A stretch of DNA of 64,000 nt from a methane-oxidizing endosymbiont of Gigantopelta aegis (GTDB lineage: Bacteria > Pseudomonadota > Gammaproteobacteria > Methylococcales > Methylomonadaceae): assembly GCF_016097405.1 (NCBI RefSeq), contig NZ_JAEHGD010000003.1, forward strand, positions 62,001 through 126,000. Reading direction: 5' to 3'. How positions within the stretch are numbered: position 1 is the stretch's first letter; each line of letters begins with the position of its first letter. Made by a program: the position numbers and the translations under genes. Shown here in pieces: positions 46,035 through 55,933 of the stretch. The notes beneath the pieces were generated by a model. It searched no databases, was not told where the DNA came from, and saw only the letters and a program-made list of their open reading frames with translations.

Positions 46035-47741
46035 TAATAAAGCATTTAATTTGGCGTTGAGTTTTTGTTGTAAGGGGAGCGCGTCTTGTTGTAAGCGATG
46101 GCTTAAAACCTTATCGAGACGATAAACATCATCAAAAAAATACATATCTTCGCCAACCACCTGCGCAGTATTGTAAAACAATAAAACCTGAAATCGCTGT
46201 TTTAAGCGTACTCTCCAATTCTTCCGCTGCTGGAAAACTTTATCAACCTCTGTACTGTGCCAGTTATTGGCACGTCTCAATATATAGTCTGCCAATTGTT
46301 CAGGTTTTTCGACTCTGATGCATCCATGACTTAAATCCCGGCGTGGTTTGTTGAATAATCTTTTAGCCGGCGTGTCATGCAAATAAACAGCATGGCTGTT
46401 GGGAAAAATGAATTTGATTTGTCCCAGAGCGTTAGAGGGGCCCGGCCGTTGCCGAATATGAATCTTGCCATGAATTAGATCCGTTGCAAACGTCTCCGAC
46501 ATGGGGATAACCTGGGTATTGGTATGGAAGTCAGACACCAGCTCCATGTTGTGTTTGCTCAAGTAATCCGGATCGTTTTTCAGTTTGGGTAAAATCTCTT
46601 TGACGGCGATACGTAAAGGAATATTCCAATAGGGGCCGAATTCAAGATATTGCAATTGCCCCATGAATATGGGTGTTTGGTTTTCCTCAGCCATACCGAC
46701 GATGACTTTCATATCCAGGTCTGGTGGCTGACGTAAGTTGCCTTGTTGAAATATCCATAAATGGTAAGCAGGAATATTGACTAGAATCAAAGGCATCTCA
46801 GTGTTCAACGGTGGTAGCCAACGCCAGCGTTCCAAGGCGTATTCGATTTGCCGCAGACGTTGTTCAGGCGTCACATTGAGTGCCGCTAGGGTTTTTTTAC
46901 CGATGACGCCATCGGCTGTCAGACCATGTTGATGTTGAAAACGTTTAACGGCATCAATGACAGCGCCGCTATAGACAGCATCAAGTGGCGTATCCATAGG
47001 TAAAAAACCCAGCTTTTGCAGTATTTGCTTTAATACGCTGATCTGTGGGTCAGAGGTGTTTTCATCTACGGCTTGAGAAAACAAAAGATGAGGAAATGTA
47101 TTTTGAGCTAATGTTCGATAGCGCGGCAGTTGTTTTTTGAGATCCTGATAGGGCTTGTAGGCAGGTTCAGCCTGAGCGGGTAGTTGCGCGACCTGGTTTG
47201 TTGCGATGCCGGATAATAACAACTTGACCAGTTTATCCATTGAAGGATCTGGCTCGAGGTCAAATTGTGCGTTTTGTGGCCGAATTCGGCCATAGCGTAA
47301 GTCCGATAAATAATGTAGTTGGGCAATACTTAAGGCCAGATCAAAACGGGCATAATTGCCCCAATTGGCCTGTTTGGTACAAAGCAGATCGTGCCAGTGT
47401 CGTGTCAATTGCAGGGCATTGTAGTCATCTGCCCGAAGGCCGCTGTTTTCAGCTTGTTGCAAATTTTTAAGGGCATTAGCGACCTGTGTTAGGGTTTGGT
47501 TGTGGCCCAGCCAAACGAATGTGGTTGGCGATAAAAAATAAAGGTCTTCAATGGCACGCCAGAAATGCTGTTCAGAAGGCGATAACGGGGGATTGTGTTG
47601 TCGATAGGTTGCGAGTGTATGACGCATGGCTTGGGCTGCAGACGCAACCTGTGCATTCGCGATACAACTGACGCTTAATAGCAAACAAAATGCAATAACA
47701 CAACGTGGAAGTGATCTGTGGGGTAAAGGTCGTATTTTCAT
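45960..47741 (-). CDS. YcbB-like L,D-transpeptidase
   Basis: 593 residues with a signal peptide (to about 30). The order matches E. coli YcbB/LdtD: an N-terminal scaffold, a peptidoglycan-binding domain near 240-290 (LGFLPMDT, RFQHQHGLTADGVIGKKTL) and a YkuD catalytic domain with SHGCIRVEKPEQLADYIL, the Cys being the nucleophile. It forms 3-3 crosslinks between DAP residues. Its 3' 75 bases overlap the endopeptidase gene on the other strand. Confidence 0.93.
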   Translation of the reverse strand: MKIRPLPHRSLPRCVIAFCLLLSVSCIANAQVASAAQAMRHTLATYRQHNPPLSPSEQHFWRAIEDLYFLSPTTFVWLGHNQTLTQVANALKNLQQAENSGLRADDYNALQLTRHWHDLLCTKQANWGNYARFDLALSIAQLHYLSDLRYGRIRPQNAQFDLEPDPSMDKLVKLLLSGIATNQVAQLPAQAEPAYKPYQDLKKQLPRYRTLAQNTFPHLLFSQAVDENTSDPQISVLKQILQKLGFLPMDTPLDAVYSGAVIDAVKRFQHQHGLTADGVIGKKTLAALNVTPEQRLRQIEYALERWRWLPPLNTEMPLILVNIPAYHLWIFQQGNLRQPPDLDMKVIVGMAEENQTPIFMGQLQYLEFGPYWNIPLRIAVKEILPKLKNDPDYLSKHNMELVSDFHTNTQVIPMSETFATDLIHGKIHIRQRPGPSNALGQIKFIFPNSHAVYLHDTPAKRLFNKPRRDLSHGCIRVEKPEQLADYILRRANNWHSTEVDKVFQQRKNWRVRLKQRFQVLLFYNTAQVVGEDMYFFDDVYRLDKVLSHRLQQDALPLQQKLNAKLNALLSPRADIAGIEMHKPGRIVADAATP

Positions 47742-47923
47742 GGCATTGACCTGAGGCTAAAAGCAAGCATTTTGACGACTGACGTCAATCTTAACCCGGC
47801 TTTGCTAACAATAATGTAAGGGGTTATATGCTGGCAAGCTCGATTAAGCTAATCTTAATAATAGCACGCCTGTAAAATTCACTCTAAAATAGCCTACATT
47901 ATGTGAGGAAAGCATGGTTCACA

Positions 47924-49027
47924 ATGGCGGAAAAACAGATTATCCGAAAAATTATTCATGTCGATATGGATGCATTTTTCGCCGCGGTCGAGCAACGTGA
48001 TCATCCGCAATACCGGGGGAAACCGGTTATCGTTGGCGGATTGCCTGATAGCAGGGGTGTCGTGGCGACGTGCAGTTATGAGGCGCGTCGGTTTGGGATT
48101 CATTCTGCCATGCCGTCGTCGCATGCCTATCGTTTATGCCCACAGGGCATTTTCATTAAGCCCCGATTTGAGGCCTATCGCGAAGCGTCGGCTATTATTC
48201 ATCAGGTTTTTGCCGAATTTACCGACCTGTTCGAACCATTGTCACTGGATGAAGCTTATCTGGATGTCACAGGCCAAGGTTCTGCAACGCGTATTGCAAT
48301 GGCGATCAAACAGAAAATAAAACAGCGCACCGAACTTATCGCCTCGGCGGGTGTTTCGTATAACAAATTTCTGGCTAAAATCGCTTCCGATATGGATAAA
48401 CCTGATGGCTTGTATCTGATCACACCAGAACAGGGGCCTGCGTTTGTTAGAGGTTTGCCGATTGGCAAGTTTCACGGCGTGGGGAAAGCCACTGAAGAAA
48501 AAATGCATCGCTTAGGTGTTCGGACAGGTCAGGATTTACAAAAATGGTCGCTTGCAGAGTTGTGCCGCCATTTTGGTAAATCCGGCAGCTATTATTACAA
48601 TCTGGCCAGAGGGGTTGATGAGCGGCCGGTGAAGAATGACCGCTTACGAAAATCAGTCGGTGTGGAAACCACCTACGAACAGGATATCAGCGATTATTCC
48701 GTGGTTTTTCAGCAGTTAATGCGGCTGTTACAGCAGGCGCTGAAAAAAATGGCCGATAAAAAACTTGTCGCCCATACCATAACGATTAAAATCAAATACT
48801 ATAACTTTGTGCAGATTACCCGCAGCCGGACTTTACCGACACGCATCGAGACAGCACAAGGGCTAGAAGCCGTGTTTGAGGCATTACTGCAAGATACCGA
48901 GGTGGGCAGGCGAAAAATCCGCTTGCTGGGCGTTACCCTTTCCGCATTGAATCAACAAAACCCTTCTGAGTATCGACAACTGGACTTATTCCGCATGCTC
49001 GATGAGCGCTCTGATTTCCTGGTATAG
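47924..49027 (+). CDS. dinB: DNA polymerase IV (DinB)
   Basis: 367 residues of the Y-family. VDMDAFFAAVEQRD and SLDEAYLDV hold the catalytic acidic residues; RRFGIHSAMPS and the DNA-binding little-finger domain follow. It performs translesion synthesis. I chose ATG 47924; a GTG at 47903 is in frame and closer to a GAGGAA site, so the true start could be seven codons earlier. I do not see a convincing LexA box upstream. The 3' end overlaps darP by 42 bases on the opposite strand. Confidence 0.94.
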   Translation: MAEKQIIRKIIHVDMDAFFAAVEQRDHPQYRGKPVIVGGLPDSRGVVATCSYEARRFGIHSAMPSSHAYRLCPQGIFIKPRFEAYREASAIIHQVFAEFTDLFEPLSLDEAYLDVTGQGSATRIAMAIKQKIKQRTELIASAGVSYNKFLAKIASDMDKPDGLYLITPEQGPAFVRGLPIGKFHGVGKATEEKMHRLGVRTGQDLQKWSLAELCRHFGKSGSYYYNLARGVDERPVKNDRLRKSVGVETTYEQDISDYSVVFQQLMRLLQQALKKMADKKLVAHTITIKIKYYNFVQITRSRTLPTRIETAQGLEAVFEALLQDTEVGRRKIRLLGVTLSALNQQNPSEYRQLDLFRMLDERSDFLV

Positions 49028-49519
49028 CAGGCGGGCAGACTTAGGCGGCTTGCCGGCTTGTGTTTCTTTTTGTGCATTGCGTTGCAGTTGCCGAATATGC
49101 TGTCGGTCCGCCTGTGGAAATTGCGCGAGCAGATCGGTCAACGCATCCTGTCCATTTTCCGATAGCAGCTTGTCACGCCATTGTTCAGCCTGATGATGTT
49201 CGCGTGCCGCATGAATGCTTTTGCTTTTGATACGGGCAATTTTTTCTGTAATCGGCTCAAGGTCAAGTGTTCTTAATTGTCCTGTCACAAATTTCAACAG
49301 CCGCTTTCTAGCCGCTTTAGGTGGCATCTTGCGCGCCTCCAAAACCGAGGCCTCAACCCTCTCAGGCAATTCCAGGCTTTTTATTTGATTTTCCGTTAGC
49401 GCACAGATTTGTTCCGCTAGGTCGGCAATACGCGCAATATCCCGTTTTATCGCCGTTTTGTTCGGCCGGATGGCATATTCAACGGCTTCTTCGTCATCAT
49501 CGTATAAATCGTCAATCAT
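48986..49519 (-). CDS. darP: Ribosome assembly factor DarP (YjgA, DUF615)
   Basis: 177 residues, highly charged and helical, with the family segments RPNKTAIKRDI, MPPKAARKRLLKFV and SARLLYQEIR. DarP associates with precursors of the large ribosomal subunit. I start at ATG 49519 (MIDDLYDDDEEAVEYA); a start nine codons earlier is possible. Convergent with dinB, overlapping it by 42 bases. Confidence 0.9.
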   Translation of the reverse strand: MIDDLYDDDEEAVEYAIRPNKTAIKRDIARIADLAEQICALTENQIKSLELPERVEASVLEARKMPPKAARKRLLKFVTGQLRTLDLEPITEKIARIKSKSIHAAREHHQAEQWRDKLLSENGQDALTDLLAQFPQADRQHIRQLQRNAQKETQAGKPPKSARLLYQEIRALIEHAE

Positions 49520-49551
49520 GTTGGTATCTGTCTCAAAAAGTAACAAGGCAA

Positions 49552-49743
49552 TTAATTGGCTGCCATGTAAATTAAAAAAACAATAAACAGCGCAACGGCC
49601 GCCAGTGGAATTAAAAAACCCGGCCAGTCTTTTTCGGCCTGTTGGCTTTGTGCCATAGTTTGTTTAACCCCAGGCCACATCCAAAATACGATACCGATGG
49701 CCAGAATGCCGACGATGATATTTTCCCAGTTTGTAGATTCCAT
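49552..49743 (-). CDS. Small membrane protein, unknown function
   Basis: 63 residues with two membrane helices (IIVGILAIGIVFWMW and PLAAVALFIVFLIYMAA) joined by a polar loop. No family recognised. It lies five bases downstream of the SIMPL gene and is probably co-transcribed with it. Confidence 0.75.
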   Translation of the reverse strand: MESTNWENIIVGILAIGIVFWMWPGVKQTMAQSQQAEKDWPGFLIPLAAVALFIVFLIYMAAN

Positions 49744-49748
49744 AGTAT

Positions 49749-50471
49749 TTAGTCTGAAAGATAATATTCAATGGTTGAAACGACCCGGATTTTTTTAATA
49801 TGCGGGTTATTTTGATCACGCGGGCTGATCGAAAAACGCCCTTGTGACGCGGTTTTTATTTTGCCTAAGAGACTGTTCGAGTCTTCCGCGAATTTTTGCG
49901 CCACTTCGCGGGCTTTAGTGGTGGCTTCTGCTATCATCGCCGGCTTGATTTGATTCAAGCGCGTGAAGAGATAGTTGACCTGGGATTGATAATCACCGGC
50001 GGTAAAGGCAATGCCCTGTTTGCCTAACTCGGACAGTTTATTCATCAGCGAACGAACCTTTTTGACCTGTTTGGAATAAACGGTGACCGTTTGGGTTGCG
50101 CTATAGCGAAACTCGGCACGTTGTGGCCCGTATTGATTAGCAACTCTATCCACAATCATCGGCGGTGAAAAGCTGATTTCCTCATCGGTTATACCATTCA
50201 ATAATAAAAAAGCCCGGATTTTAGCGTTGTTTTTCTCAATCGTGTCATATAACCTCGTCAGCTTATTATCGGCTGCGACAAATTGAATGGGCCAAATGAC
50301 AATATCGGCCGGGTATTCGCGCTCTGATAGGCCTTTGACTCGGACGCTGCGTTCAAATGATTTGAAATCCAGGGTTGCCTGAGTTATGAAAAAGCCCAGT
50401 GAAGCTAGACCTAAAAAAATAAAGAACCCCAGAATGAAGGCCTGGTTCGCTGGTGACTGTGATTGTTGCAT
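49749..50471 (-). CDS. SIMPL domain (DUF541) protein
   Basis: 240 residues. One N-terminal membrane helix (about 10-30) anchors a SIMPL/DUF541 domain: VRVKGLSEREYPADIVIWPI, then an internal AEFRYSATQTVTV strand, and ATTKAREVAQKFAED late. Relatives are periplasmic, form oligomers and have ill-defined roles in stress or envelope work. The following small membrane protein gene is its likely partner. Confidence 0.88.
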   Translation of the reverse strand: MQQSQSPANQAFILGFFIFLGLASLGFFITQATLDFKSFERSVRVKGLSEREYPADIVIWPIQFVAADNKLTRLYDTIEKNNAKIRAFLLLNGITDEEISFSPPMIVDRVANQYGPQRAEFRYSATQTVTVYSKQVKKVRSLMNKLSELGKQGIAFTAGDYQSQVNYLFTRLNQIKPAMIAEATTKAREVAQKFAEDSNSLLGKIKTASQGRFSISPRDQNNPHIKKIRVVSTIEYYLSD

Positions 50472-50489
50472 GATGACTTCGAATTTCGA

Positions 50490-51026
50490 TTAAGTCATCA
50501 GCTTATCATATTTGTTGGATGGCAAAAATTGCAATATGGTACGCCACTGATTTAACTTGTCATTAAAAGATAAAGCGGCATGAGCAGGGCTGGTTGATGG
50601 CAAACGTTGAAATGTTAGTTTTTGCAATTCTGATGATAAATGAGGTAAAACACGTTTCTGAAACACCGATTCGGCTTTTTGACCATTAAAGAATACCGCC
50701 TGAATTTGGGGGTGGCACCGAAAAAAATGATTAAAATCATTTATCGCTACGCTGCTCATGTCGATAGCACTATCGAGACTACCGGGACGAATACAGCTTT
50801 GCAGCACATCCCAAAGAGCAATGTAATGCTGCATTAAGGCCTGTGTTTTTTCAGAGTAGCTCAAATCAGATGGCAGCTTGAGCAGGTTCAACATAATCGG
50901 CCAAAAACTGTTGCGCGGGTGGGCATAATATTGCTGCCGTTCAAGTGACATGACGCCGGGCATGGAGCCTAGAATCAGAATTTTAGCCTGAGGATCTGCA
51001 ATGTATGAAAAACTTTTGACGTTCAC
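50490..51026 (-). CDS. Hypoxanthine-DNA glycosylase-like protein (UDG superfamily, family 6)
   Basis: 178 residues. LILGSMPG with YYAHPRNSFWPIM near the N-terminus and LPSTSPAHA near the C-terminus are the two active-site motifs of the HDG (family 6) uracil-DNA-glycosylase superfamily, which removes hypoxanthine (deaminated adenine). No iron-sulfur Cys set is present, consistent with this class. It is divergent from rdgC with a 49-base gap that must hold both promoters. Confidence 0.88.
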   Translation of the reverse strand: MNVKSFSYIADPQAKILILGSMPGVMSLERQQYYAHPRNSFWPIMLNLLKLPSDLSYSEKTQALMQHYIALWDVLQSCIRPGSLDSAIDMSSVAINDFNHFFRCHPQIQAVFFNGQKAESVFQKRVLPHLSSELQKLTFQRLPSTSPAHAALSFNDKLNQWRTILQFLPSNKYDKLMT

Positions 51027-51075
51027 GGGATAAATTTTGCGATAATACGCGCCCTTTTAGTTGCTGGAAATGATG

Positions 51076-51987
51076 ATGTGGTTTAAGAACCTGACAGTTT
51101 ACCGTTTTAACGAACCTTTTACACTCACTGCGGATGATGTGGAGGAAAAACTGGCAGACAAGCGTTTTCATCCCTGCGGAAAACAGGATATGAGTCGGTT
51201 TGGCTGGACCTCCCCATTAGGCGGCATTGAGCAGCCATTGGTGCATGCAAGCAATGGGTTTATTATGCTGTGCGCCAAAAAAGAAGAAAAAGTAATTCCG
51301 CCTGCGGTAATCAATGAAATGTTGCAGGAACGTGTAGCAGAGCTGGAAGAAAAAGAAGCGCGGAAATTATCGGGCAAGGAAAAATCGCGCTTGAAGGACG
51401 AGCTTATTTTTGAATTACTACCCCGCGCCTTTGCGTTTTCACGAAAAACCTATGCTTATATCGACCCTAAAGGCGGCTGGATCGTAGTGGATGCGGCAAC
51501 GCCAAAAAAGGCCGAGGATTTACTCAGCTTATTGCGCCAATGTCTGGGTTCCTTGCCGGTAGTGCCACTGACAACGGCGGAAAAACCGGCATTGATTATG
51601 ACCGATTGGTTGCTCAATCAAACCGAACCGAGCGATTGGGTGATAGAGGATGAGTGTGAGTTACGTTCGCAATCGGATGAAGGTAGCATTATTCGTTGTA
51701 AACGGCATGATTTACGCGCGCCGGAAATTCTCAATCATCTGCAAAATGACAAGCTCGTGATCAAGCTGGCGTTAAGTTGGGCGGACCGACTCAGTTTTGT
51801 GCTGGATGAAAACCTGGCTGTAAAGCGTTTGAAATTCCTGGATTTAATTCAGGATCAGGTCGCCGATGTGGAAACCAACAGCGATGCAGAGCGCTTTGAT
51901 GCAGATTTTGCCATCATGTCGATGGAGTTATCACATTTTTTACCGCGTCTGGTTGAGGTGTTTGGTGGCATCAGTACCGCCGTCTAA
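51076..51987 (+). CDS. rdgC: Recombination-associated protein RdgC
   Basis: 303 residues, the same length as in E. coli. MWFKNLTVYRF at the start and FHPCGKQDMSRFGW nearby are conserved. RdgC is a ring-shaped DNA-binding protein that limits RecA loading. Three ATG codons stand in a row at 51070-51078; I use the last because of the family N-terminus. Its 3' end overlaps the DUF523 gene by 23 bases. Confidence 0.95.
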   Translation: MWFKNLTVYRFNEPFTLTADDVEEKLADKRFHPCGKQDMSRFGWTSPLGGIEQPLVHASNGFIMLCAKKEEKVIPPAVINEMLQERVAELEEKEARKLSGKEKSRLKDELIFELLPRAFAFSRKTYAYIDPKGGWIVVDAATPKKAEDLLSLLRQCLGSLPVVPLTTAEKPALIMTDWLLNQTEPSDWVIEDECELRSQSDEGSIIRCKRHDLRAPEILNHLQNDKLVIKLALSWADRLSFVLDENLAVKRLKFLDLIQDQVADVETNSDAERFDADFAIMSMELSHFLPRLVEVFGGISTAV

Positions 51988-52489
51988 GCCTTGTGTCGGT
52001 ATCAGCGCTTGTTTGCTGGGAGAGCGGGTACGCTATGACGGTGATCATCAATATCAAGCTGATTTGATTGGCGAATTAAAACGCCATTTCCAACTGCAAT
52101 CATTTTGCCCGGAAATGGCGGCGGGGATGGGGGTTCCACGGCCAGCGATTCACTTGGTCGAACAGGCAGGATTGGTTCGCTGTGTGCAAGTCGATCAGCC
52201 GGAGCGGGATATGACAGACGCTCTGCGACACAGTTTTGAGCAGCGCTTTTCTATCTTTCAGGCTTTAGATGGCTTTGTATTGAAAGCTCGTTCGCCTAGT
52301 TGTGGACTGGCGGGTACCAAACTGACGGGTAAACTGGGCCAGTATCGAAATGGCCGCGGTCTTTTTGCGGCTTGGCTGCAAGCGTGTTTTCCGACTCTGC
52401 CGCTCATCGATGAGAATGCCTTGCAGTCGCCCTTAAGACTGGCTGATTTTATCCGCCGCGTTGAAAGTCATGCTTCGGGTTCGAAATAA
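51965..52489 (+). CDS. DUF523 family protein
   Basis: 174 residues. The family motif PCVGISACLLGERVRYDGD is close to the N-terminus, FCPEMAAGMGVPRP follows, and KARSPSCGL holds a conserved Cys. Function is unknown. No ATG precedes the conserved start in frame within a sensible distance; I chose GTG 51965 with GAGG seven bases before, overlapping rdgC. A TTG one codon earlier is possible. Confidence 0.85.
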   Translation: MASVPPSKPCVGISACLLGERVRYDGDHQYQADLIGELKRHFQLQSFCPEMAAGMGVPRPAIHLVEQAGLVRCVQVDQPERDMTDALRHSFEQRFSIFQALDGFVLKARSPSCGLAGTKLTGKLGQYRNGRGLFAAWLQACFPTLPLIDENALQSPLRLADFIRRVESHASGSK

Positions 52490-52538
52490 GCAGTCTGCAT
52501 GCTAGAATCAAGTCTTTAACCTGAGTGAAGAGCGCATA

Positions 52539-53984
52539 ATGAAAGCAGATATCGGATTGATTGGCCTGGCGGTCATGGGGCAGAACCTGGTCTTGAATAT
52601 GAATGATCATGGTTTCAAGGTAGCGGTTTATAATCGGACAACGGCCAGGGTAGACGAGTTTCTTAACGGGCCGGCTAAAAATACCCAAGTCATCGGCTGT
52701 CATTCGCTGCAACAATTGGTCGATAAGCTAGAATCGCCTAAGCGCATCATGTTAATGGTTAAAGCCGGTGAAGTCGTCGATATTTATATCGAAAAGCTAC
52801 TGCCTTTATTGTCAGAAGGCGATATTATCATTGATGGCGGCAATTCTTTGTTTACCGACACCAATCGACGTACTCAATATTTGCGCGAAAAAGGCATTTT
52901 ATTTATCGGCGCGGGCGTTTCAGGTGGCGAAGAAGGTGCGCGTCACGGGCCTTCGATTATGCCAGGAGGCAATAAAGACGCCTGGCCTGCGGTCAAACCC
53001 ATCTTTCAGGCGATTAGCGCCAAAGTAGACGGTGAACCCTGTTGTCACTGGGTCGGCGAAAATGGCGCCGGGCATTACGTCAAGATGGTGCATAACGGTA
53101 TTGAATATGGTGATATGCAATTGATTTCTGAAGCCTACCAACTGATGCACGAGGGCTTAGGGTTAAGCATCGATGATATTCAGAAAACGTTTTCCGAATG
53201 GAACAAGGGGGTGTTGGATTCATATCTGGTCGAAATTACCGCCAACATCCTGGCTTACAAGGATGAAAATGGACTCCCCTTGGTTGATAGTATTTTAGAT
53301 ACGGCTGGCCAAAAAGGTACCGGAAAATGGACCGGTATCAATGCGCTAGATTTAGGGATTCCGCTAACTCTGATTGCAGAGGCGGTGTTTGCGCGCTGTC
53401 TGTCTGCGCAAAAAGATGAGCGCGTCTATGCCGCATCGGTATTGCCCAAACAGCCTGCCGCCTTTGCAGGGGATGTTGAAACAGCCGTGGCGACGATTCA
53501 TGATGCGCTGTATGCGTCTAAAATTATTTCCTACGCCCAAGGTTTTCAGTTGATGCGGGAGGCGGCGAAAGAATATCAGTGGGCGCTAAATTATGGTGAG
53601 ATTGCGCTGATGTGGCGCGGTGGCTGTATTATCCGCAGTCGCTTTTTAGGTGATATTAAAGCCGCTTATGATGCTGACCCTGAATTGAGCAATTTACTGT
53701 TGGCTGATTTTTTTGCCGATGCTATGCGCGCTGCCGATACTGGCTGGCGTAAAGCGGTCATTCTCGCGATTGAGTTGAATGTACCGACACCGGCATTCTC
53801 TTCTGCTCTGGCTTATTTTGACGGCTATCGCAGTGAGCGTCTGCCGGCCAACCTGTTGCAGGCGCAGCGGGATTATTTTGGTGCGCATTCTTATGAGCGG
53901 ATCGATCGGCCACGCGGTGAATTCTTTCATACCGATTGGACTGGACATGGCGGCAAAACTGCATCGACCACTTACAGCGTTTAG
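52539..53984 (+). CDS. gnd: 6-phosphogluconate dehydrogenase, decarboxylating
   Basis: 481 residues, the long dimeric type. [17 protein letters not shown] is the coenzyme fold, [21 protein letters not shown] and the [17 protein letters not shown] active-site Lys region follow (quoted in parts). It converts 6-phosphogluconate to ribulose 5-phosphate with CO2 and NADPH. zwf follows after four bases; together they give the oxidative branch of the pentose phosphate pathway, without a pgl gene here. Confidence 0.97.
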   Translation: MKADIGLIGLAVMGQNLVLNMNDHGFKVAVYNRTTARVDEFLNGPAKNTQVIGCHSLQQLVDKLESPKRIMLMVKAGEVVDIYIEKLLPLLSEGDIIIDGGNSLFTDTNRRTQYLREKGILFIGAGVSGGEEGARHGPSIMPGGNKDAWPAVKPIFQAISAKVDGEPCCHWVGENGAGHYVKMVHNGIEYGDMQLISEAYQLMHEGLGLSIDDIQKTFSEWNKGVLDSYLVEITANILAYKDENGLPLVDSILDTAGQKGTGKWTGINALDLGIPLTLIAEAVFARCLSAQKDERVYAASVLPKQPAAFAGDVETAVATIHDALYASKIISYAQGFQLMREAAKEYQWALNYGEIALMWRGGCIIRSRFLGDIKAAYDADPELSNLLLADFFADAMRAADTGWRKAVILAIELNVPTPAFSSALAYFDGYRSERLPANLLQAQRDYFGAHSYERIDRPRGEFFHTDWTGHGGKTASTTYSV

Positions 53985-53988
53985 GGCA

Positions 53989-55479
53989 ATGAAAATGAAA
54001 GCAGAAGCGTGTACTTATGTGATTTTTGGTGCGACTGGTAACTTGTCTCAGGTAAAACTGATGCCTGCGTTGTACCACTTAGATTGTGAGGCGTTATTGC
54101 CTGAAGGGACGCGCATTGTGGCTGTCGGGCGGCGCGACTGGACGCAGCAGCACTGGTGCGATGAAGTTCGTAAAATGCTGGAAGCTAAAGTGCGTCAAGG
54201 CCTGGATGAGGTGGTTTTTCGTCGCTTTTGTGAACGCATGGTGTTTCATAAAGGCGATTTAAATCAAGCCGAATGCTATACCGGCTTGGCTGAATTATTG
54301 AGCCAGAGTGATTTTCCCGTTAATCGGGCATTTTATCTAGCCATCAGTCCCTCGGATTTTGGTGCCGTCATTGAAAGCCTGAGTCAGGTCGGCTTGCTGG
54401 ACGAAGATGGCAACTGGAGCCGTATCATTATCGAGAAACCTTTCGGTTATGATTTGTTAAGTTCGCAAGCCTTACAGCGACGCATCAGTAAATTCTTACG
54501 CGAAGAACAGATTTACCGGATTGACCATTATCTAGGTAAGGGCATGGTGCAAAATCTGTTGGTGTTCCGCTTTGCTAATACCATGCTGGAGCCGTTATGG
54601 AATCGGCATTATATCGATCATATTCAAATCACCCATTCCGAAGAGCTCGGTATTGGCAGTCGCGCCCATTATTATGAAGGTGCGGGAGCTTTACGGGATA
54701 TGTTGCAGAGCCATTTAATGCAGTTGTTGGCGCTGGTGACGATGGAGCCGCCAGCATCGATGGAGGCCGAGGCCTTGCGCGATGAGAAAGTCAAAGTATT
54801 GAAGTCGATTCGGCCGATTAGCAAAGAAGCCGTGAATGCATGCGCCTTTCGAGCACAGTATGGGAGCGGCAATATTCATGGTGAACGGGTAAAAAGCTAT
54901 CGGGAGGAGGATAATGTCGCCGAAGACAGCGTCACCGAAACCTATGCGGCATTGAAGCTTTATGTGGATAACTGGCGCTGGAAAGATGTGCCGATTTATA
55001 TGCGTACCGGAAAACGCATGGCTAAAGCGCAATCGGTGATTTCTATCTGTTTTCGTCAGCCACCGCTACAGTTTTTTCGTGACACTCAGGTGCGTTGTCC
55101 CAATCCGAACTGGCTGTTGCTGGGGATTCAGCCGGAAGAATGCATCCGTATGGAAATCGTGGTGAAAGAGCCGGGGTTGGAAATGAGTACGCGGGTGACC
55201 AGTCTAGATGCCGGTTATCGGAATGATAATGATCACCATACCGACGCTTATGAAGATTTATTGTTGGATGTTATTCAAGGCGACCGTTCTCTGTTTTTAC
55301 GCTGGGATGAAGTCGAGTGGTCCTGGCGTATCGTCGATCCAGTTCTACAAAAGTGGTCGGAAGAACGGGATTATATTGCAACTTATCCGGCCGGAAGCTG
55401 GGGGCCGATTGAAAGTCGTCGTATCTTTGATAAAGAGTCACATTACTGGCGTCATTCATTAACGCCAAAATGCGATTAG
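53989..55479 (+). CDS. zwf: Glucose-6-phosphate 1-dehydrogenase
   Basis: 496 residues. The nucleotide loop is FGATGNLSQVKL, the substrate and catalytic motif RIDHYLGKGMVQN, and IIEKPFGYDL is conserved. It makes NADPH and 6-phosphogluconolactone. ATG 53989 lies four bases after gnd. The stop codon TAG is made from the TA target and the first G of IS copy 3, so the original stop codon and perhaps the last residues may differ; the length is normal, so activity should remain. Confidence 0.96.
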   Translation: MKMKAEACTYVIFGATGNLSQVKLMPALYHLDCEALLPEGTRIVAVGRRDWTQQHWCDEVRKMLEAKVRQGLDEVVFRRFCERMVFHKGDLNQAECYTGLAELLSQSDFPVNRAFYLAISPSDFGAVIESLSQVGLLDEDGNWSRIIIEKPFGYDLLSSQALQRRISKFLREEQIYRIDHYLGKGMVQNLLVFRFANTMLEPLWNRHYIDHIQITHSEELGIGSRAHYYEGAGALRDMLQSHLMQLLALVTMEPPASMEAEALRDEKVKVLKSIRPISKEAVNACAFRAQYGSGNIHGERVKSYREEDNVAEDSVTETYAALKLYVDNWRWKDVPIYMRTGKRMAKAQSVISICFRQPPLQFFRDTQVRCPNPNWLLLGIQPEECIRMEIVVKEPGLEMSTRVTSLDAGYRNDNDHHTDAYEDLLLDVIQGDRSLFLRWDEVEWSWRIVDPVLQKWSEERDYIATYPAGSWGPIESRRIFDKESHYWRHSLTPKCD

Positions 55480-55897
55480 GGGCTGTTGCCATTTCACATA
55501 GGTAACCATAAAAAGGCGCAAGCCAGAGCGATAGAGCCTTCAAAATTTCGTTTGAGTTTGTCATATCGCGTGGCGATCGCTCTGAAATGCTTAAGTCTTG
55601 CAAACACATTTTCAACGAGATGGCGATATTTGTAGAGACACCAATCCATTTCATCATTTCCCCGAGTTGAATTCTTTTTCTTGGGATAACAGGAACAGCC
55701 CCTTTGTCTTTAATTTGAAGACGTAATGCTTCACTGTCATAGCCTCTGTCAGCAACTATATAGTCACCTTTTGGGAGCTCTGCAACTAATTTCGGTGCTT
55801 CTTTACAGTCATGAACTTCGCCGCCTGTCACTGAGAAATGAATAGGAAGACCACAGGCATCAACGGCCATATGAATTTTACTGGTGTCAACAGCCCC
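55479..55897. mobile_element. Internally deleted IS5-family copy 3
   Basis: 419 bases with GGGGCTGTTG at both ends and TA on both sides (55477-55478, 55898-55899). It matches copy 1 from the left end to about residue 120 of the transposase, then jumps to the last ten or so bases of the other end. It is a nonautonomous, MITE-like derivative of the same IS. Confidence 0.92.
55494..55888 (-). pseudogene. IS5-family transposase remnant (copy 3)
   Basis: Only the C-terminal half remains, and it is frameshifted at the A-run: five A give PRKRIQLGE in place of PRKKNSTRGN. The first catalytic Asp is gone. Not functional. Confidence 0.93.
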
Positions 55898-55933
55898 TAA
55901 GCAGATTCAGCGAATATAGGCTAATAGAGCTAA

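Noticed and set aside
47760-47923. Possible LexA box before dinB
   Set aside because: I found no sequence close to CTGT-N8-ACAG in the gap, so SOS control cannot be supported.
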